A stretch of DNA of 64,000 bases. Origin: Sialis fuliginosa. Lineage: Eukaryota; Arthropoda; Insecta; Megaloptera; Sialidae. The stretch covers positions 21,514,001 to 21,578,000 of the forward strand of contig OY540812.1 in NCBI GenBank assembly GCA_961205875.1, read 5' to 3'. Of this stretch, positions 49,091 to 60,594 are shown piece by piece (the stretch's first letter is position 1; the number at the start of each line of letters is the position of its first letter). The notes beneath the pieces were generated by a model. That model worked only from the letters and a program-made list of their open reading frames with translations. It was not told the origin of the DNA and made no database searches. The translations under genes were made by a program, and so were the position numbers.

Positions 49091-50427
49091 GGGCCAACTG
49101 GGATAAAAGTGAAACAAAATACAAATCTTTCATGTTTTTTTGACACTTAGCGATTCATACATTAATTTTTTCTACTAGATGCGCTTATGAATAACCATTT
49201 TAAATACTTACCGCGTCATTTGAACTGTACGATACACACGGACTTTAAAAATAAAAAAAGTGTGTTTCATTTTTACTTCCATGTTCCGAAGGAAATGGAA
49301 GTATTGTAATACCATCGAAAAATCGTATCCGAGAAAATGACAAATTCTGATTGTACTAACTTCAAAACGCAAAGAAAAGTTAATTTCCGCATGGTGGCTG
49401 TGCGTGTGTCTGTGTGTCTGTGCGGATGTAGAATTTTCTTTCGTTCACGATAACTACTGTGAAAATGCACCGATCTGAATTCTTTTTGGGGAAAATGTTT
49501 GTCTCAGTGAGTACTCCAGACCTATTGATTTTGGTGCTAATCGGATTAGGGGTTTTGGAAATATTCGCAATTTTGTAACTTTTTTCGTCTAAAAAGTGAA
49601 TATTGCGAGTATTATTTCACTAATTTTGATAAGATTTGGTACATTTGCAGTTCAATTGAATCTAAGGGACATTTATTATTTGTACGTGCCTAAACAGCCA
49701 TTAAAGGGGTGAAAAACACACTTAAAATTTGAATTTTAAATACTAATATGTCATTAATTCAAATTGTCAAATTAGTTTTTTTCTTATACGAATGTGTTTT
49801 ATGTTTTTGACATTAGAAAACTAATATTTATATACAAATGGCAAAAAGAGCTGTAACCGTTGTAAGTATTTATGTTTTTTTAATGTATAACGATACCTAT
49901 GTATATTCATAGTAGTAGGTTATATAAATAAAATATGTAAAAATATATATATATTTAAAAATTATTTAAAAAGATAGATAGAACATGGAAGTCATGTATG
50001 GTTCTCCATACCGATATTAACCTCTAATTTTGGAAAAAGTGAAACAGGTAGGGGAAAAAGTGAAACAGGCCTCTAATGGAAAATATTTATCGAAAAATTA
50101 AAAGAGAAGCACAAAGGCAACTTTGATTTATCTTCTTTGTGGCATATCAATGTGAAATTGTAACTTTAATTAATATCTGAGCTATACAGAAAGTTATGTG
50201 CAAAGAATTAAAATTTAATTCACACGTTTTGACATCGACTAAAAGGGAAATCTATAGGGGTGACACATCACTTATTAGGCGATTCATATTTTCAGATCGC
50301 TTTAACAAACCTTTAATGATGATATCAGTTTTTATAATTCTCCTATAAACAAATTAGTTTTTTAGTTGCAAGTTTGTTTCACTTTTACCCCATTTTTTTG
50401 GTGTTTCATATTTACCCCGCTCGACCC
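49091..50427. mobile_element. interrupted copy of the GTGAAACA TA-flanked MITE
   Basis: Starts GGGCCAACTGGGATAAAAGT and ends with TTTACCCCGCTCGACCC, flanked by TA (49089-49090 and 50428-50429). It is closely similar to 21157-21740 except for the 740-bp insertion at about 49275. Confidence 0.8.
49275..50018. mobile_element. about 740-bp insertion inside the MITE
   Basis: Comparison with the uninterrupted copy (21157-21740) marks the insertion: TTTCATTTTTA on the left and TTAACCTCTAAT on the right are adjacent there. The insert opens with CTTCCATGTTCCGAAGG then AAATGGAAG, able to form a hairpin, and ends near GAACATGGAAGTCATGTATGG. The interior includes the TCAGTGAGTACTCCAGACC block also seen at 22225. 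A short TTA or TA duplication is possible. Class is unknown. Confidence 0.6.
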
Positions 50428-50581
50428 TACGGTAAATGTATTATTTTTATAAAAAAAACCTTATAAATAATATTTAAAAAAAAATGTAACTATGAGAGCG
50501 AGCCCGTTGTTAAAAATTTCATAGCTTACCACTGCATATTTCTATTTTATAAAAACTATTAAACTAGAATAAATTAAATTA

Positions 50582-50710
50582 TGTACGACTGCAAACGAGA
50601 TGAGACGATAATTTAATATATTTCGTCTCGGTCTCAAATTTTACAACTGATAGTATCATCTCGGTTTCGTTTAATGCAAATTGAATCTCGTCTCGAGAAA
50701 AATCTCGGCC
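50582..50710. repeat. GACGAGAC-family element
   Basis: It begins GACTGCAAACGAGATGAGAC, has TTTCGTCTCGGTCTCAAATT, and ends with GAATCTCGTCTCGAGAAAAA. The beginning matches the left end of 55421-55573. Confidence 0.5.
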
Positions 50711-50892
50711 TCACGTGAATTTTTTACTTTTTTATATACGGTCAAATATAGTATTGTTAAGCCGATTTTTTTCGAACTCGAAATTTTTATGGAAATATGC
50801 ATCTGTTTTGACTATTTTCGCCATGATGTCTGTGCGCCTGTCTGTCGGTCTGTAGACGCTGTAACTTAAAAGCGACAAATCATAGAAAGATG

Positions 50893-52423
50893 AAAGGCTG
50901 TAGCCGGGTAAGCATGCAAAACATGCCTTTACTTGGATTTGGCTGATTATTTTTTTGGAAGTCACATTCTATTAAACATTCAACCTGACCAAATATTAGC
51001 TTCCAAAAATTTATAGTTTTCGAAAAAAAAATTTTTTTTGATTTTCAAAAAAAAAATTTTTTTTGATAATCTGTCAGTCGAATTTGATGATGCTTGAAAT
51101 ATATTATAGAGGTACTTATGACTCATCAGAGGTAATTTTATTATGATCCTCTGTACATAATAAACCAGAAAAAAAAATTAATCAAATTTAAAAAATCAAA
51201 AAAGACCATGTTGTCTTCGGAGGGCAATCACAATTTTTTTATATATTATACCTTGTATGTACCCAAACAACATATCAAAATCCCAAATTGATACAAAGGG
51301 TATAACATACTCGTATAAATTCGCATGCGGTCGTATCGGAGTGGCGCGAGCGTGGCGCGGGCGAGTGCAAGTGTCTTAATACTTTTAAAATATCTCGAAT
51401 TTGTTGCTAAACAGGACTGGGCTAGCCCAGAGGCATATCGAAAATTTTACGGGGCCCATAGCCTGATAAAAACAAAATATAGAGGCCGTAGCCGGGAATA
51501 TATGGAAACTGCTCCATTGAATCAATTTAACAATTTTTTTTCTCATAGATTGTTTTTTAAGTAAAATTAAATCGCCCTAAATGTCTGTGCATCAATATAT
51601 TCATTTTTGCTCAGATCATTTTTAGAAAAAATAAATAAATCTTGACTATAGTTTTTAATGGAAGAAGATTCGCTAGTTCACAGCGGAAATGTGATTTGTT
51701 ACTACTAAAGTCGATTATAAACATTTCTAAGCGATTTGGGGCGATTTTTTGTTACTTAAAAAGCAACCTATGAGAAAAAAAATTGTAAAATTAATTCAAT
51801 GGAGCAGTTACCATATATTCCCGGCTACGGCCTCTATATTTTGTTTTTATCAGGCTATGGGCCCCGTAAAATTTTCGATATGCCTCTGGGCTAGCCCAGT
51901 CCTGTTTAGCAACAAATTCGAGATATTTTAAAAGTATTAAGACACTTGCACTCGCCCGCGCCACGCTCGCGCCACTCCGATACGACCGCATGCGAATTTA
52001 TACGAGTATGTTATACCCTTTGTATCAATTTGGGATTTTGATATGTTGTTTGGGTACATACAAGGTATAATATATAAAAAAATTGTGATTGCCCTCCGAA
52101 GACAACATGGTCTTTTTTGATTTTTTAAATTTTATTAATTTTTTTTTCTAGTTTATTTTGTACAGAGGATCATAATAAAATTACCTTTGATGAGTCATAA
52201 GTACCTCTATAATATATTTCAAGCACCATCAAATTCGACTGACAGATTATCAAAAAAAAATTTTTTTTTGAAAATCAAAAAAATTTTTTTTTTCGAAAAC
52301 TATAAATTTTTGGAAGCTAATATTTGGTCAGGTTGAATTTTTAATAGAATGTGACTTCCAAAAAAATAATCAGCCAAATCCATGTAAAGGCATGTTTTGC
52401 ATGCTTACCCGGCTACAGCCTTT
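50893..52423. mobile_element. 1.53-kb foldback element with about 0.67-kb arms
   Basis: Left arm 50893-51564 and right arm 51752-52423 are near-identical in inverted orientation, with a 187-bp middle whose edges continue an imperfect match (AAATCGCCC and its complement). The ends read AAAGGCTGTAGCCGGGTAAG. Both arms hold GTTGTCTTCGGAGGGCAATC, A/T homopolymer palindromes and the same 60-residue open frame (51325-51564 plus, 51791-51991 minus; starts MRSYRSGASVARASASVL). The frame shows no known domain. No TSD was recognised. The high arm identity suggests a recent origin or arm-to-arm conversion. Confidence 0.85.
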
Positions 52424-53048
52424 TATATTTAGAGTTAATTTTCGTCTAATTTTTTTTAAACTTGTCAATTTTTGAATTTTTCGAATAATTTTTGAAACGG
52501 TGAGTATGAGAAAAAAATGCTTCAAATAAAAGTTCTAGGAATTATTATTTTTTTAATTTATGTATCATTTATTTTTCTGTTATATCAGCTAGTCAGAAAG
52601 ATTTGTTATATATTATTAGATACATGTACAGTAATGTATACGTATAAGAAAGTCCTGTGGCACTAATGGCAGCTTTTTTTATTGATTGAGTAGTATGAGA
52701 ATGTTACATATTATTTAACTACAGAATTTTATCTTTGATTAATGCATTTGAAATATAAAAATACTTTACATATGTTTAATTTTGTTCACACCAATTTTTT
52801 ATATATTTTCGTTCCTTTTCTATACAAATATTAATCATAAACGTATATTTAAACATACAATAAGAATACAAATATTTTGAAACGCGAATCTTAATATTTT
52901 GATTAATTTATGTATAAGCATGATTTTATTTGTATTTTGAAGCTTTAATCCTGTACGATTAATTTAATTTATGTTTTCTTAAATATTATTTCACGTAGTT
53001 TCGTAATTTTATAAAATGATTAATTTTTCATAAAAACAATATTTTTTT

Positions 53049-53258
53049 TGTGAATATGAACTCATGTTCATTGCGTTAATTTATTTTTTATTCATATTTT
53101 TATTAAGAAGATTATAATTTTTTAAATATTCAGATGATATTATATTTATAATTTGTTTTCATTAACGTCAGAATGGTAAAAAATATATATAATTTTCTTA
53201 ATATAAATATGAATAAAAAATAAATAAATGTAAATAACATGAGTTCATATCTACACAA
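53049..53258. repeat. 210-bp hairpin MITE
   Basis: TGTGAATATGAACTCATGTT at the left pairs with AACATGAGTTCATATCTACACA at the right. Inner arms share TTATTTTTTATTCATATTT. Spacer is about 85 bp of A+T-rich DNA. Confidence 0.7.
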
Positions 53259-53833
53259 ATTTTCTATTTTTAACTTGAGACTTAAGGTTAGCTCAATCAA
53301 ATTTAAAAATAAATTGGCATTTAATTAATATTCATGAATGAAAAATACCTGATTTTAATTCAAAATTTAATTTTTATACTTTATTATTGGTTACTTTAAT
53401 ATATTTAATAAACAATAAGACCTTCTAAAAATAGCTATTAATTATACATATTTTATATATTTTTACCTGTTTTGTATTATAGAACTATAATTTTCAACTA
53501 TATTTTTCATACTTTTTGTTTATTAATCAATAATATAGATTTTAAAATATATTATTAAACATATGTTATATAATAAAAATTTATTATATTATGAAATAAA
53601 ACACTTATAATATTTTTTTTGTATAACTATAATTTTTCACAGTCAAAGAATTTGTAAATTAAAATTCCATTATGATTTAAACGAGATTGAAAAAGTTATA
53701 CATACTTATTAACAAATTACAGAAAATAAGATACTTTGGATATGTTTTACAACTTTATAACTTTCATTTTGACATATAATAGTTAGAATTGAACTATTGG
53801 AAACATTCATTTTTTATAATTTACAATTATAAA

Positions 53834-53930
53834 CAGTAGTGAGCTGTAGGGGGCTCGCGTGAGCCCTTTTTCAAATTATTCTATAATTTGCAAGCCCTTT
53901 GTTCTCTTGGTAACCATTTTATCAAACAGA
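53834..53930 (+). mobile_element. left end of a hAT element of the 48997 family
   Basis: CAGTAGTGAGCTGTAGGGGG, then GCTCGCGTGAGCCCTTTT and TGGTAACCATTTT follow the first 90 bases of 48997-50534 closely. The matching right end was not found downstream, so the copy seems truncated or rearranged. Confidence 0.65.
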
Positions 53931-54794
53931 AAATATAATATCTAAAAATTATTGGTCACGTTCACGACTGACCAAAAACAGTGAATAACGAGCTTTGATT
54001 GGTTGATTCATGAAATTTCTGGTGGAATGTACCAGAAATTGAAAACATGTAATTTTTTAAGCGTGTAAGGAAGTGAGAAAGAAGTAACCAGAAAGAGATA
54101 GAAACTAGTGTTCTGGCAGAAACGCTCAACATGAAGTAAACATAAAAGAGACGTGATCACAGTGGCTTAAATTAATTTTTTATAAGAATTGTTTCCTAAT
54201 TATGTTAAAAACAAAATAAGCATGGATATATGATTATAGTTTGCATTAATTAATATAGATGGTTATAAGATATATGTACGTGCCTAATATCACATTACTT
54301 GTGCAAAATATGTGATTAATATTAAAATAATATGTATATAAAAAAGTACGCATGGCGGTTGTAAAAAACAGCTATTTCTCTTATTTTGTCTGGTTTTTAG
54401 AATGCCAAATGAATTTATTATTCATAGTGTTATCGGTCAAGTTCGCAGCTGTGTTGTGAAAAATAGTGTTTTACGCAGTATTGTGTTAGTTTATGTTAAT
54501 TCATGTATATTACGTATTTTTTTCTGTGCAGAACAATACTAAAATAATAAAAACTACTATTTAAATTAGAAATAATCATTAGAAGTTATTGAAGCATTTG
54601 AAAATTTGTCTTAATTTTGAATGTTTCGTACCAAATTCGGAAATCAACACTGTGTCTGTTTATCTGTCTGTCACAACATTATATCTACGGAACTATAATA
54701 AGTTGAGATTTGGCTTACTTATAGTAAATGGTGAACTTATAATAGACCTGTATTGTTGGCGCTTTTTAGGGGAGCAACCTGGTTACTAAAAAAA

Positions 54795-54890
54795 TGTTTT
54801 TTCAATCCCTGCGAGTGGGGTATCAAATGAAATCTGACAATTCAAGGATTTTAAATATATAAACGTTTTGTTATTATTGAAAATTCTATT
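54795..54890 (+). repeat. second copy of the repeat at 35760-35880
   Basis: GCGAGTGGGGTATCAAATGAA, CAATTCAAGGATTTTAAATA and ACGTTTTGTTATTATTGAAA occur in the same order as at 35785-35865. Confidence 0.5.
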
Positions 54891-55420
54891 AGCAAATTTT
54901 CTAAAAAATGTAAAAATACCTCCGAAAGTATAATACTTATTGTTAGTGAGAAAAATCAGAAAAAATGGGAATGTGTATAATGATGCCGAGATCACAAAAA
55001 ATTATCAGCATTCGCCGTACTTACATATTTATTTCGAAAATAATTCAAACTTCGAATGCAGGTAAAATGTAAAATACATTGAGATGCCATCTTCTCGATA
55101 ATATTTAAACTGTTGATCCTAAACAGCGCTTTTAAGAGGTGAAATGGAGCACAAGGCAGTCATAGTTTGGGAGCTTTTACAGATATGAAATAGCTAAATA
55201 ATAGATTTTGCTAAAAAAATTAATAAGAACGACGAAAAGACTATGTAACGATGCGGAAAAAAATGAGGTTATAAATCTACGGCAAAGGAGAGGGGCTACC
55301 TGGGACACGCATTAATTGATCCTGCTCTCTATTGTCGCTTGATTATAGAGCGAAAATGATTTTAAATGATTCAAACTTTATATATCATCCAGAGCATTTT
55401 AAAATTTCATTTTTCTATAA

Positions 55421-55573
55421 GACTGCATGCGGAGACGAGACCGGCTTATTTTTCGAGACGAAACCGAGACGAGATAGCTTCATTTTTTACGAGACGTGAT
55501 AGATACGAGAGTGTCAATTGTAAAATAACCAAGACGAGACTTGCCTGACTCTCGTCTTGTTTCGTATGCAGTC
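55421..55573. mobile_element. 153-bp GACGAGAC-family MITE, best copy
   Basis: The left end is GACTGCATGCGGAGACGAGA and the right end reversed is GACTGCATACGAAACAAGAC. The interior repeats GAGACGAGAC-like words. This is the only copy in the window with both ends readable; relatives are at 11527, 33670, 41440 and 50582. No clear TSD. Confidence 0.65.
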
Positions 55574-55882
55574 CTTATATTTATATACCTCAATATTTTT
55601 AACAATTCTACATCTACTATAATTTGCTTTTGCGTTGCCGTTCTTAAAATTTTCTTTCATTATTTTTGTGATTTACAAGCTGTATACCTAATATTGAAAA
55701 ACTTTTTTAAATTTTTAAAACATATAAATAATATAGGTATTTTAAATGAAAATAAAAACAAACATGTTTGTCTAAACGTCAAAATTTATTTAAGAAAAGG
55801 TAATCGCAAGCTTTCGATTCACAGAATCATCGTCAGGCTATTAATAAAGATTTAAATTTGAGAACGATGTCGTTATCTCAAT

Positions 55883-55912
55883 AATAAATAATAAATAAAT
55901 AAATAAATAAAA
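55883..55912. repeat. AAAT microsatellite
   Basis: Seven or so AAAT/AATA units in a row. Confidence 0.9.
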
Positions 55913-55957
55913 TGTATTTAAATCGTATAAACTAAAAAACTTTTAATTTATTTTTAA

Positions 55958-56140
55958 GTCTTGGCAGTTTACAGAAACGTGTCCGTCAGCGTTTCGACTT
56001 TGCAAATCTATAGTATGTAATTCAATACAAGTGGCATTTTAGCTGCGTCATAACGCAGCGGCGTTTTTTATTGAATCACATATAATAGATTTGCAAGGTC
56101 GAAGCGCTGACGGACACCGTTTCTGTAAAGTGCCAAGGCT
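55958..56140. mobile_element. 183-bp palindromic element flanked by TTAA
   Basis: The arms run from GTCTTGGCAGTTTACAGAAA, through GTGTCCGTCAGCG, CGACTTTGCAAATCTAT and ATTCAATA, and return as their complement to TGCCAAGGCT. The middle (GCTGCGTCATAACGCAGC) is itself a hairpin. TTAA adjoins both ends (55954-55957, 56141-56144), but the ends lack the CCC start typical of piggyBac, so the family is open. Confidence 0.75.
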
Positions 56141-56841
56141 TTAATTGTCACTCCAATTTGTTTCCAAAGAAGCAAGTGTATTAAAATAATTAAGAATCTG
56201 TGATTTAATTTAATTTTCAATGATTTTCGATTTTTTCAGATTTTTAATACAATACATTATCAGTTTTAAATCTAAGAAATATGATTTTAATTTTAACATT
56301 CTAATACATTCCTAGTTACAGTTACATAGTCCTTAAACTTTATATAAATAAAAGTCATGAGATGAAAATATAAGTCAGATACAAAGATTACGAAACACTT
56401 AGTTTGTATTTAATAAATATTGAATAATTTAAAAAATCACTAAAAATAAAGAATAAATAATCAATAAATTAAAATACATGAGACAACATTTCATGAATGT
56501 CGACACAGAGCCGATAAAATATCAAAACAACACATTTTAAAACCACGTCAGAAATTAATCAAGCTTGAAAGAAAAAAGTCCTAAACGAATGTCGTGAAGA
56601 AAAGTACACATGTTTTTTTTAAACGGTATTAGCTCACGAAACGGGTAAATAGCATTCGTATAACAGCGGGGGAGCGGTAAAAATTAGCTATAAATCGTGA
56701 CAACGGTCACCTGGTCTTAGCCGCGCTCGACGTCCACCTATTTGTCAATGGAATTACCGAACCGTTGTTCAATTGTCTACTTCGTTTGTGTTTTACTTGT
56801 GCTTAATATTTTGATTTAAAAGCAAAATGTTCAACAATTAA

Positions 56842-57414
56842 TAAGGTACTGGCATCAGTCTTGGATATAACCCCAGTAACGGCTATTTTTTAATTAAATG
56901 TACTGAATTAGAAATATTTGTTGATATTTTATTACTACAATTTCTGAATATTAATCTATATACATTTAACTGCCTTACAGCGTGATTTGATGACAATCGG
57001 CCAATAGTTGTCAAAATGGTGGACATTTAAACTAATTATTAGTATTAATTATTTATTAATTATTATATTATCATAGTAACTGCTTTACATTGTTTCAAAT
57101 TTGACGATTCTTTGTTTTATATCTTTTGTATCGTAGTACTTATCATTTTGTAATTATTAGCAAGTGTCCATCACTGCGTGATCATTACTGGTTTTACTTT
57201 ATCCATTACTGGAAAAAAACCTAAACATAATAAAAGGCTATAATTTAAAAAACAAATTATATTTGCGGATTTTGTTAATTAAATTGATTAAATAAAGAGT
57301 TACATGTTTTATTAGTAACATGAGTTCATGAGAATTACACAAAAGAAGCCCGTCAATTATAAAAACAGTAAACCTTTGCTCTTATAGCGGCCATAACGGA
57401 TGCCACTGCTTTAT
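56842..57414. mobile_element. TIR element, copy 2 of the 37711 family
   Basis: Starts TAAGGTACTGGCATCAGTCT and carries the same ordered blocks as 37711-38203 over its full length. It holds about 80 extra bases near 56980-57050 that include GGCCAATAGTTGTCAAAATG. The right end is more diverged. Confidence 0.65.
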
Positions 57415-57574
57415 ATTATAATATCTTTTATATTTTATTTGATCCCCCCCCCCCTCGTAATGCAAGGTAATGTAATTTGTTTCATTATTTTTTTAATTTT
57501 TGGCAAGATTGACAAGGAAGACTTTTTTTTGTCTTGTTGTCTGATGAGTCTTATACCGTATATCAAAAATGTAT

Positions 57575-57645
57575 AGATTTTGTTGCCATTTTGTCAAAAA
57601 AATTCTGTTCCTGTTTTGTCTTTTTAGTGTAAACAAGGCATTATT
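57575..57645. mobile_element. end of a GTTTACAC-family MITE
   Basis: TTCCTGTTTTGTCTTTTTAG followed by TGTAAACAAGGCATTA matches the right end at 4230-4266. The left boundary is unclear. A poly-C run lies nearby at 57447-57456. Confidence 0.4.
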
Positions 57646-59619
57646 ATATACTTACCACGAAAAATATTTATAAAAAAACAACAGTTTATTAACTAGTTAA
57701 TACACACATCTTCATTAAGTTTACTTATCAACCAATCTCATGTACTTCCATACAAATTAACAAAATTATCGTATAATCATAATTAAATACTATGATACAT
57801 TAATAACGGTTATTGAAATCATTACATAATCAAATAAAGTACATACATTCTTGCACAAAATAATTACATATTCCATTAAATAAGAAAAAATAACATGCTT
57901 ATGTTATTCCTAAAATACCATAATAATAATGTATTAAAAATAAGACGCATCTTGTCGTTTCAATTAATTTTGAGTAAGTAGGTACCTATTTATGATTACA
58001 AACGTCAGCATCTAAAAAACTAATTTTAATTTTATAGCTTCAATTAACAATTTGAAAATGTGTTTCGTTTTTTTGCCGGTCTAGGCAATAGCCCACTCAA
58101 CCTATTGGAAAATCCACCACTGACAAAGGTGATAAAAGGTTGAATAAAAATTTTGCAGTTACTATTTAGAAAAAGTTATTGTCACTAATAAATTAAAACT
58201 TTTACTTTTAGTATTAACTAGAATTGGAGTTAACAAACATTTATACTAATGTTACTTCGTAATAAATTGCTAAAAAACTACAAATAAAAAATCATTTAAC
58301 AATAGAACTACTTACATTAAAATAAGTATCAATTTTCTGATCAGAAAAAATCATTTTTATCCACTCATGTTTAGTACAAATTTGCTACAATTCAAAGCAT
58401 TTACCAGTATTTTATTCACTAATTCAAGTATGTACTCCAAAAAAGTTAAATAAGAACTATAATTTGACCTTATTTATATCATCCCATGCTCTGTTTTATT
58501 ATTATTTTAATGATAGATATAAATAAGAAAATATTAAAGTATTTTACCAATGGTCATTTAGCAAACGAATTCAATGGAAAAATAAGCTTTTCAATCATAA
58601 CAGCCCGCCTTTTCTAAAAATGATTATGGTATTACAAATCGACAGTCTAATCGATCGGTAATTTTCATTTTACAAATCGTTAAACAATGAGACCGTGAAA
58701 ACGGATTACACAAAAGCAAATGCAACAAATCGGAAAGCGCAGTGCATTTTGAAACGTCTCTCCGCGTGTCCCTACACTTTCACTAACTACGCTAATCTAA
58801 AGTTGCACAAAACGCGCGAATCGGAGTCAATTTTATGTCTAATCAAATGTTGCATCACTTTTTGCAAGTCTAACGCGTGAATGTCTTTTTATAATTAATT
58901 GTATTAAAATATACAGGGTGTAGAAAAACTATGTAAATTTTTTCTATACTGTTCATATTACGAAAAACTTATAATTGATTGATCCAAAACTATTAGTTTT
59001 AAGATTTGTATTCGAGTTCCGTCGTAAACACCTAAAGAATTTATTATGACGTGTTGGTGTAAAAAATTATTAACAAATGCAGAAATTAAATATGTTCTTT
59101 TAGATTGTTTTAGAACTTAATTAATTTCATTTATAATGTTTAATACTATAATATATTCTAGAAGTAAAATATTTAGTTATTAAGAATTATTTCCTTATTT
59201 CTTAATTTATCCTCGATGATAAATGGGGGCTAATAACCTAGAACAGCGTTTCATATAAGAAAATTATTTGCGGTTTAAGAAGCGTTCACCTCAATAACTA
59301 TTAAAATTTATTTACTGCTGGCTTCACGCAAAATTGGCTTCATTTTTTACAAATCAAGACCAGCTTATGAATAATAATGGATATTATAAGTGAGAATCTA
59401 TTTCTTTAAAAGTGTAAGGCTTTCTCAAATGAACCCTTAATGATCGAAAGGGGCCACTGCGGGGATATGTGTTTAATGCTATAAAAATCGGAAGGTTTCG
59501 CTGCGGAGACATTTCTATATTTTATTAAAAACACTATAACTGCTGCAGAAATTTTAAATCGGTACGCCGCAACTAATAAACAAAGAGTCCAGCTGCTCGC
59601 AACTAGTGAATACAATACC

Positions 59620-59700
59620 GGATTCCCGAAATACCGAAAACCGGGATCCCGGTCAATTTTCTCCAGTATTGGGTCGAAAAAACCGGTATTTTGGTATAAT
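59620..59700. repeat. CCGG/CCCG-rich degenerate repeat
   Basis: ATACCGGATTCCCGAAATACC, ACCGGGATCCCGG and AAACCGGTATTTTGG form a compact self-complementary patch, in style like the CCGGAA arrays at 46345-46715 but without recognisable element ends. Confidence 0.4.
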
Positions 59701-60546
59701 ATAAAAAATAAATAAAAAATACTAGTCTAATCTAAAAAAGTACCTAAAATAGGAATTTTTATGTACAGTTTTGATACTCACAGGATTTATTACAAATGTG
59801 GTTTAGAATAATACTCTAAGTTTGCTCCGATTTTGGTTGTCCGCGTCATGGGTTAACCATGGTTTTACAAATTTAAGTCAGTCTCGTTTGGAAGGCTATG
59901 TAAAATCCATGGATAAAATCAAACAACTATTAAATAAACATTCAGTACAATACAATAACGGGCACATCCTATCGCGGGTCCCCATGCTAGAACTTCTGGC
60001 GGGCCCTCTTCTGTTAAGAATTTAATTTTTTTTTGATATTAATTAATTTAACGATTTAGTCAAACTTAATGACTCGCCACGCAGGGACCCCAGGCTGGAG
60101 CCCTGTCACCCCGCTAGCGAGAACCATGCCCAGACATTAGTAAATTACAATAAACAGATACTTTACAATAATATTCATAATATACTAAAAACATATTAGG
60201 AAGCTCTGCCAAAGCAATTAGCCTATACCCACATTATTATTTGACTATCTCAAGGCACTTAAGAACTGGTACGCAGCAATTAAAATGACGACAGCAAACA
60301 AACAAAGCGATATAAAAAAAACCGAAGAATCGTCATCAAGAGGAGGCGATCGTCGGTTTATAACAACAATGGTGCTCAAGCGGACAGCCGACCTTGAGAT
60401 CCAAGCGGGCCAAGGCTGTTTGAGGAGAGAAAAAAACCGCCAAAATACTCATTACACACGCAACAACATGCAAATACATACCTCCGTTGCGGTACAATGT
60501 CCTGCGAATGCCCGCCGTTTAGCTGCTAGCGCTCACGCTTATGTTT

Positions 60547-60594
60547 GAGTGTGTGTGTGAGTGTGTGTGTGTTTGTGTGCGTGCATGTGTGTTT
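60547..60594. repeat. TG-rich microsatellite
   Basis: An interrupted TG run with GA, TT and GC variants. The 60285-60548 frame upstream shows no recognised domain. Confidence 0.9.

Larger units (their letters stand above)
48997..50534. mobile_element. hAT element carrying nested insertions
   Basis: The left end is CAGTGGTGAGCTGTAGGGGG and the right end reversed is CAGTGGTAAGCTATGAAATT, with CTCGC-GAGCCC words near both ends. The target duplication TATATTTC/CATATTTC matches at 7 of 8 (48989-48996, 50535-50542). Most of its length is the MITE at 49091-50427, itself interrupted at about 49275-50018. A left end of the same family stands alone at 53834. Confidence 0.8.

Noticed and set aside
51325-51991. 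Duplicate 60-residue frames as a possible gene pair
   Set aside because: They are the two arms of a foldback element; the frame has no domain and the duplication is structural.
58070-58125. CCACCACTG-type hAT right end
   Set aside because: No left partner or target duplication found, so it was not listed as an element.
58690-58880. More complex, CpG-containing stretch in intron 2
   Set aside because: Could be a conserved regulatory segment, but there is no motif set or exon signal to support a call.
59406-59615. Minus-strand frame with an ordinary-looking composition
   Set aside because: No family recognised, no splice sites of quality and a CCGG-rich repeat next to it; too weak to list as an exon.
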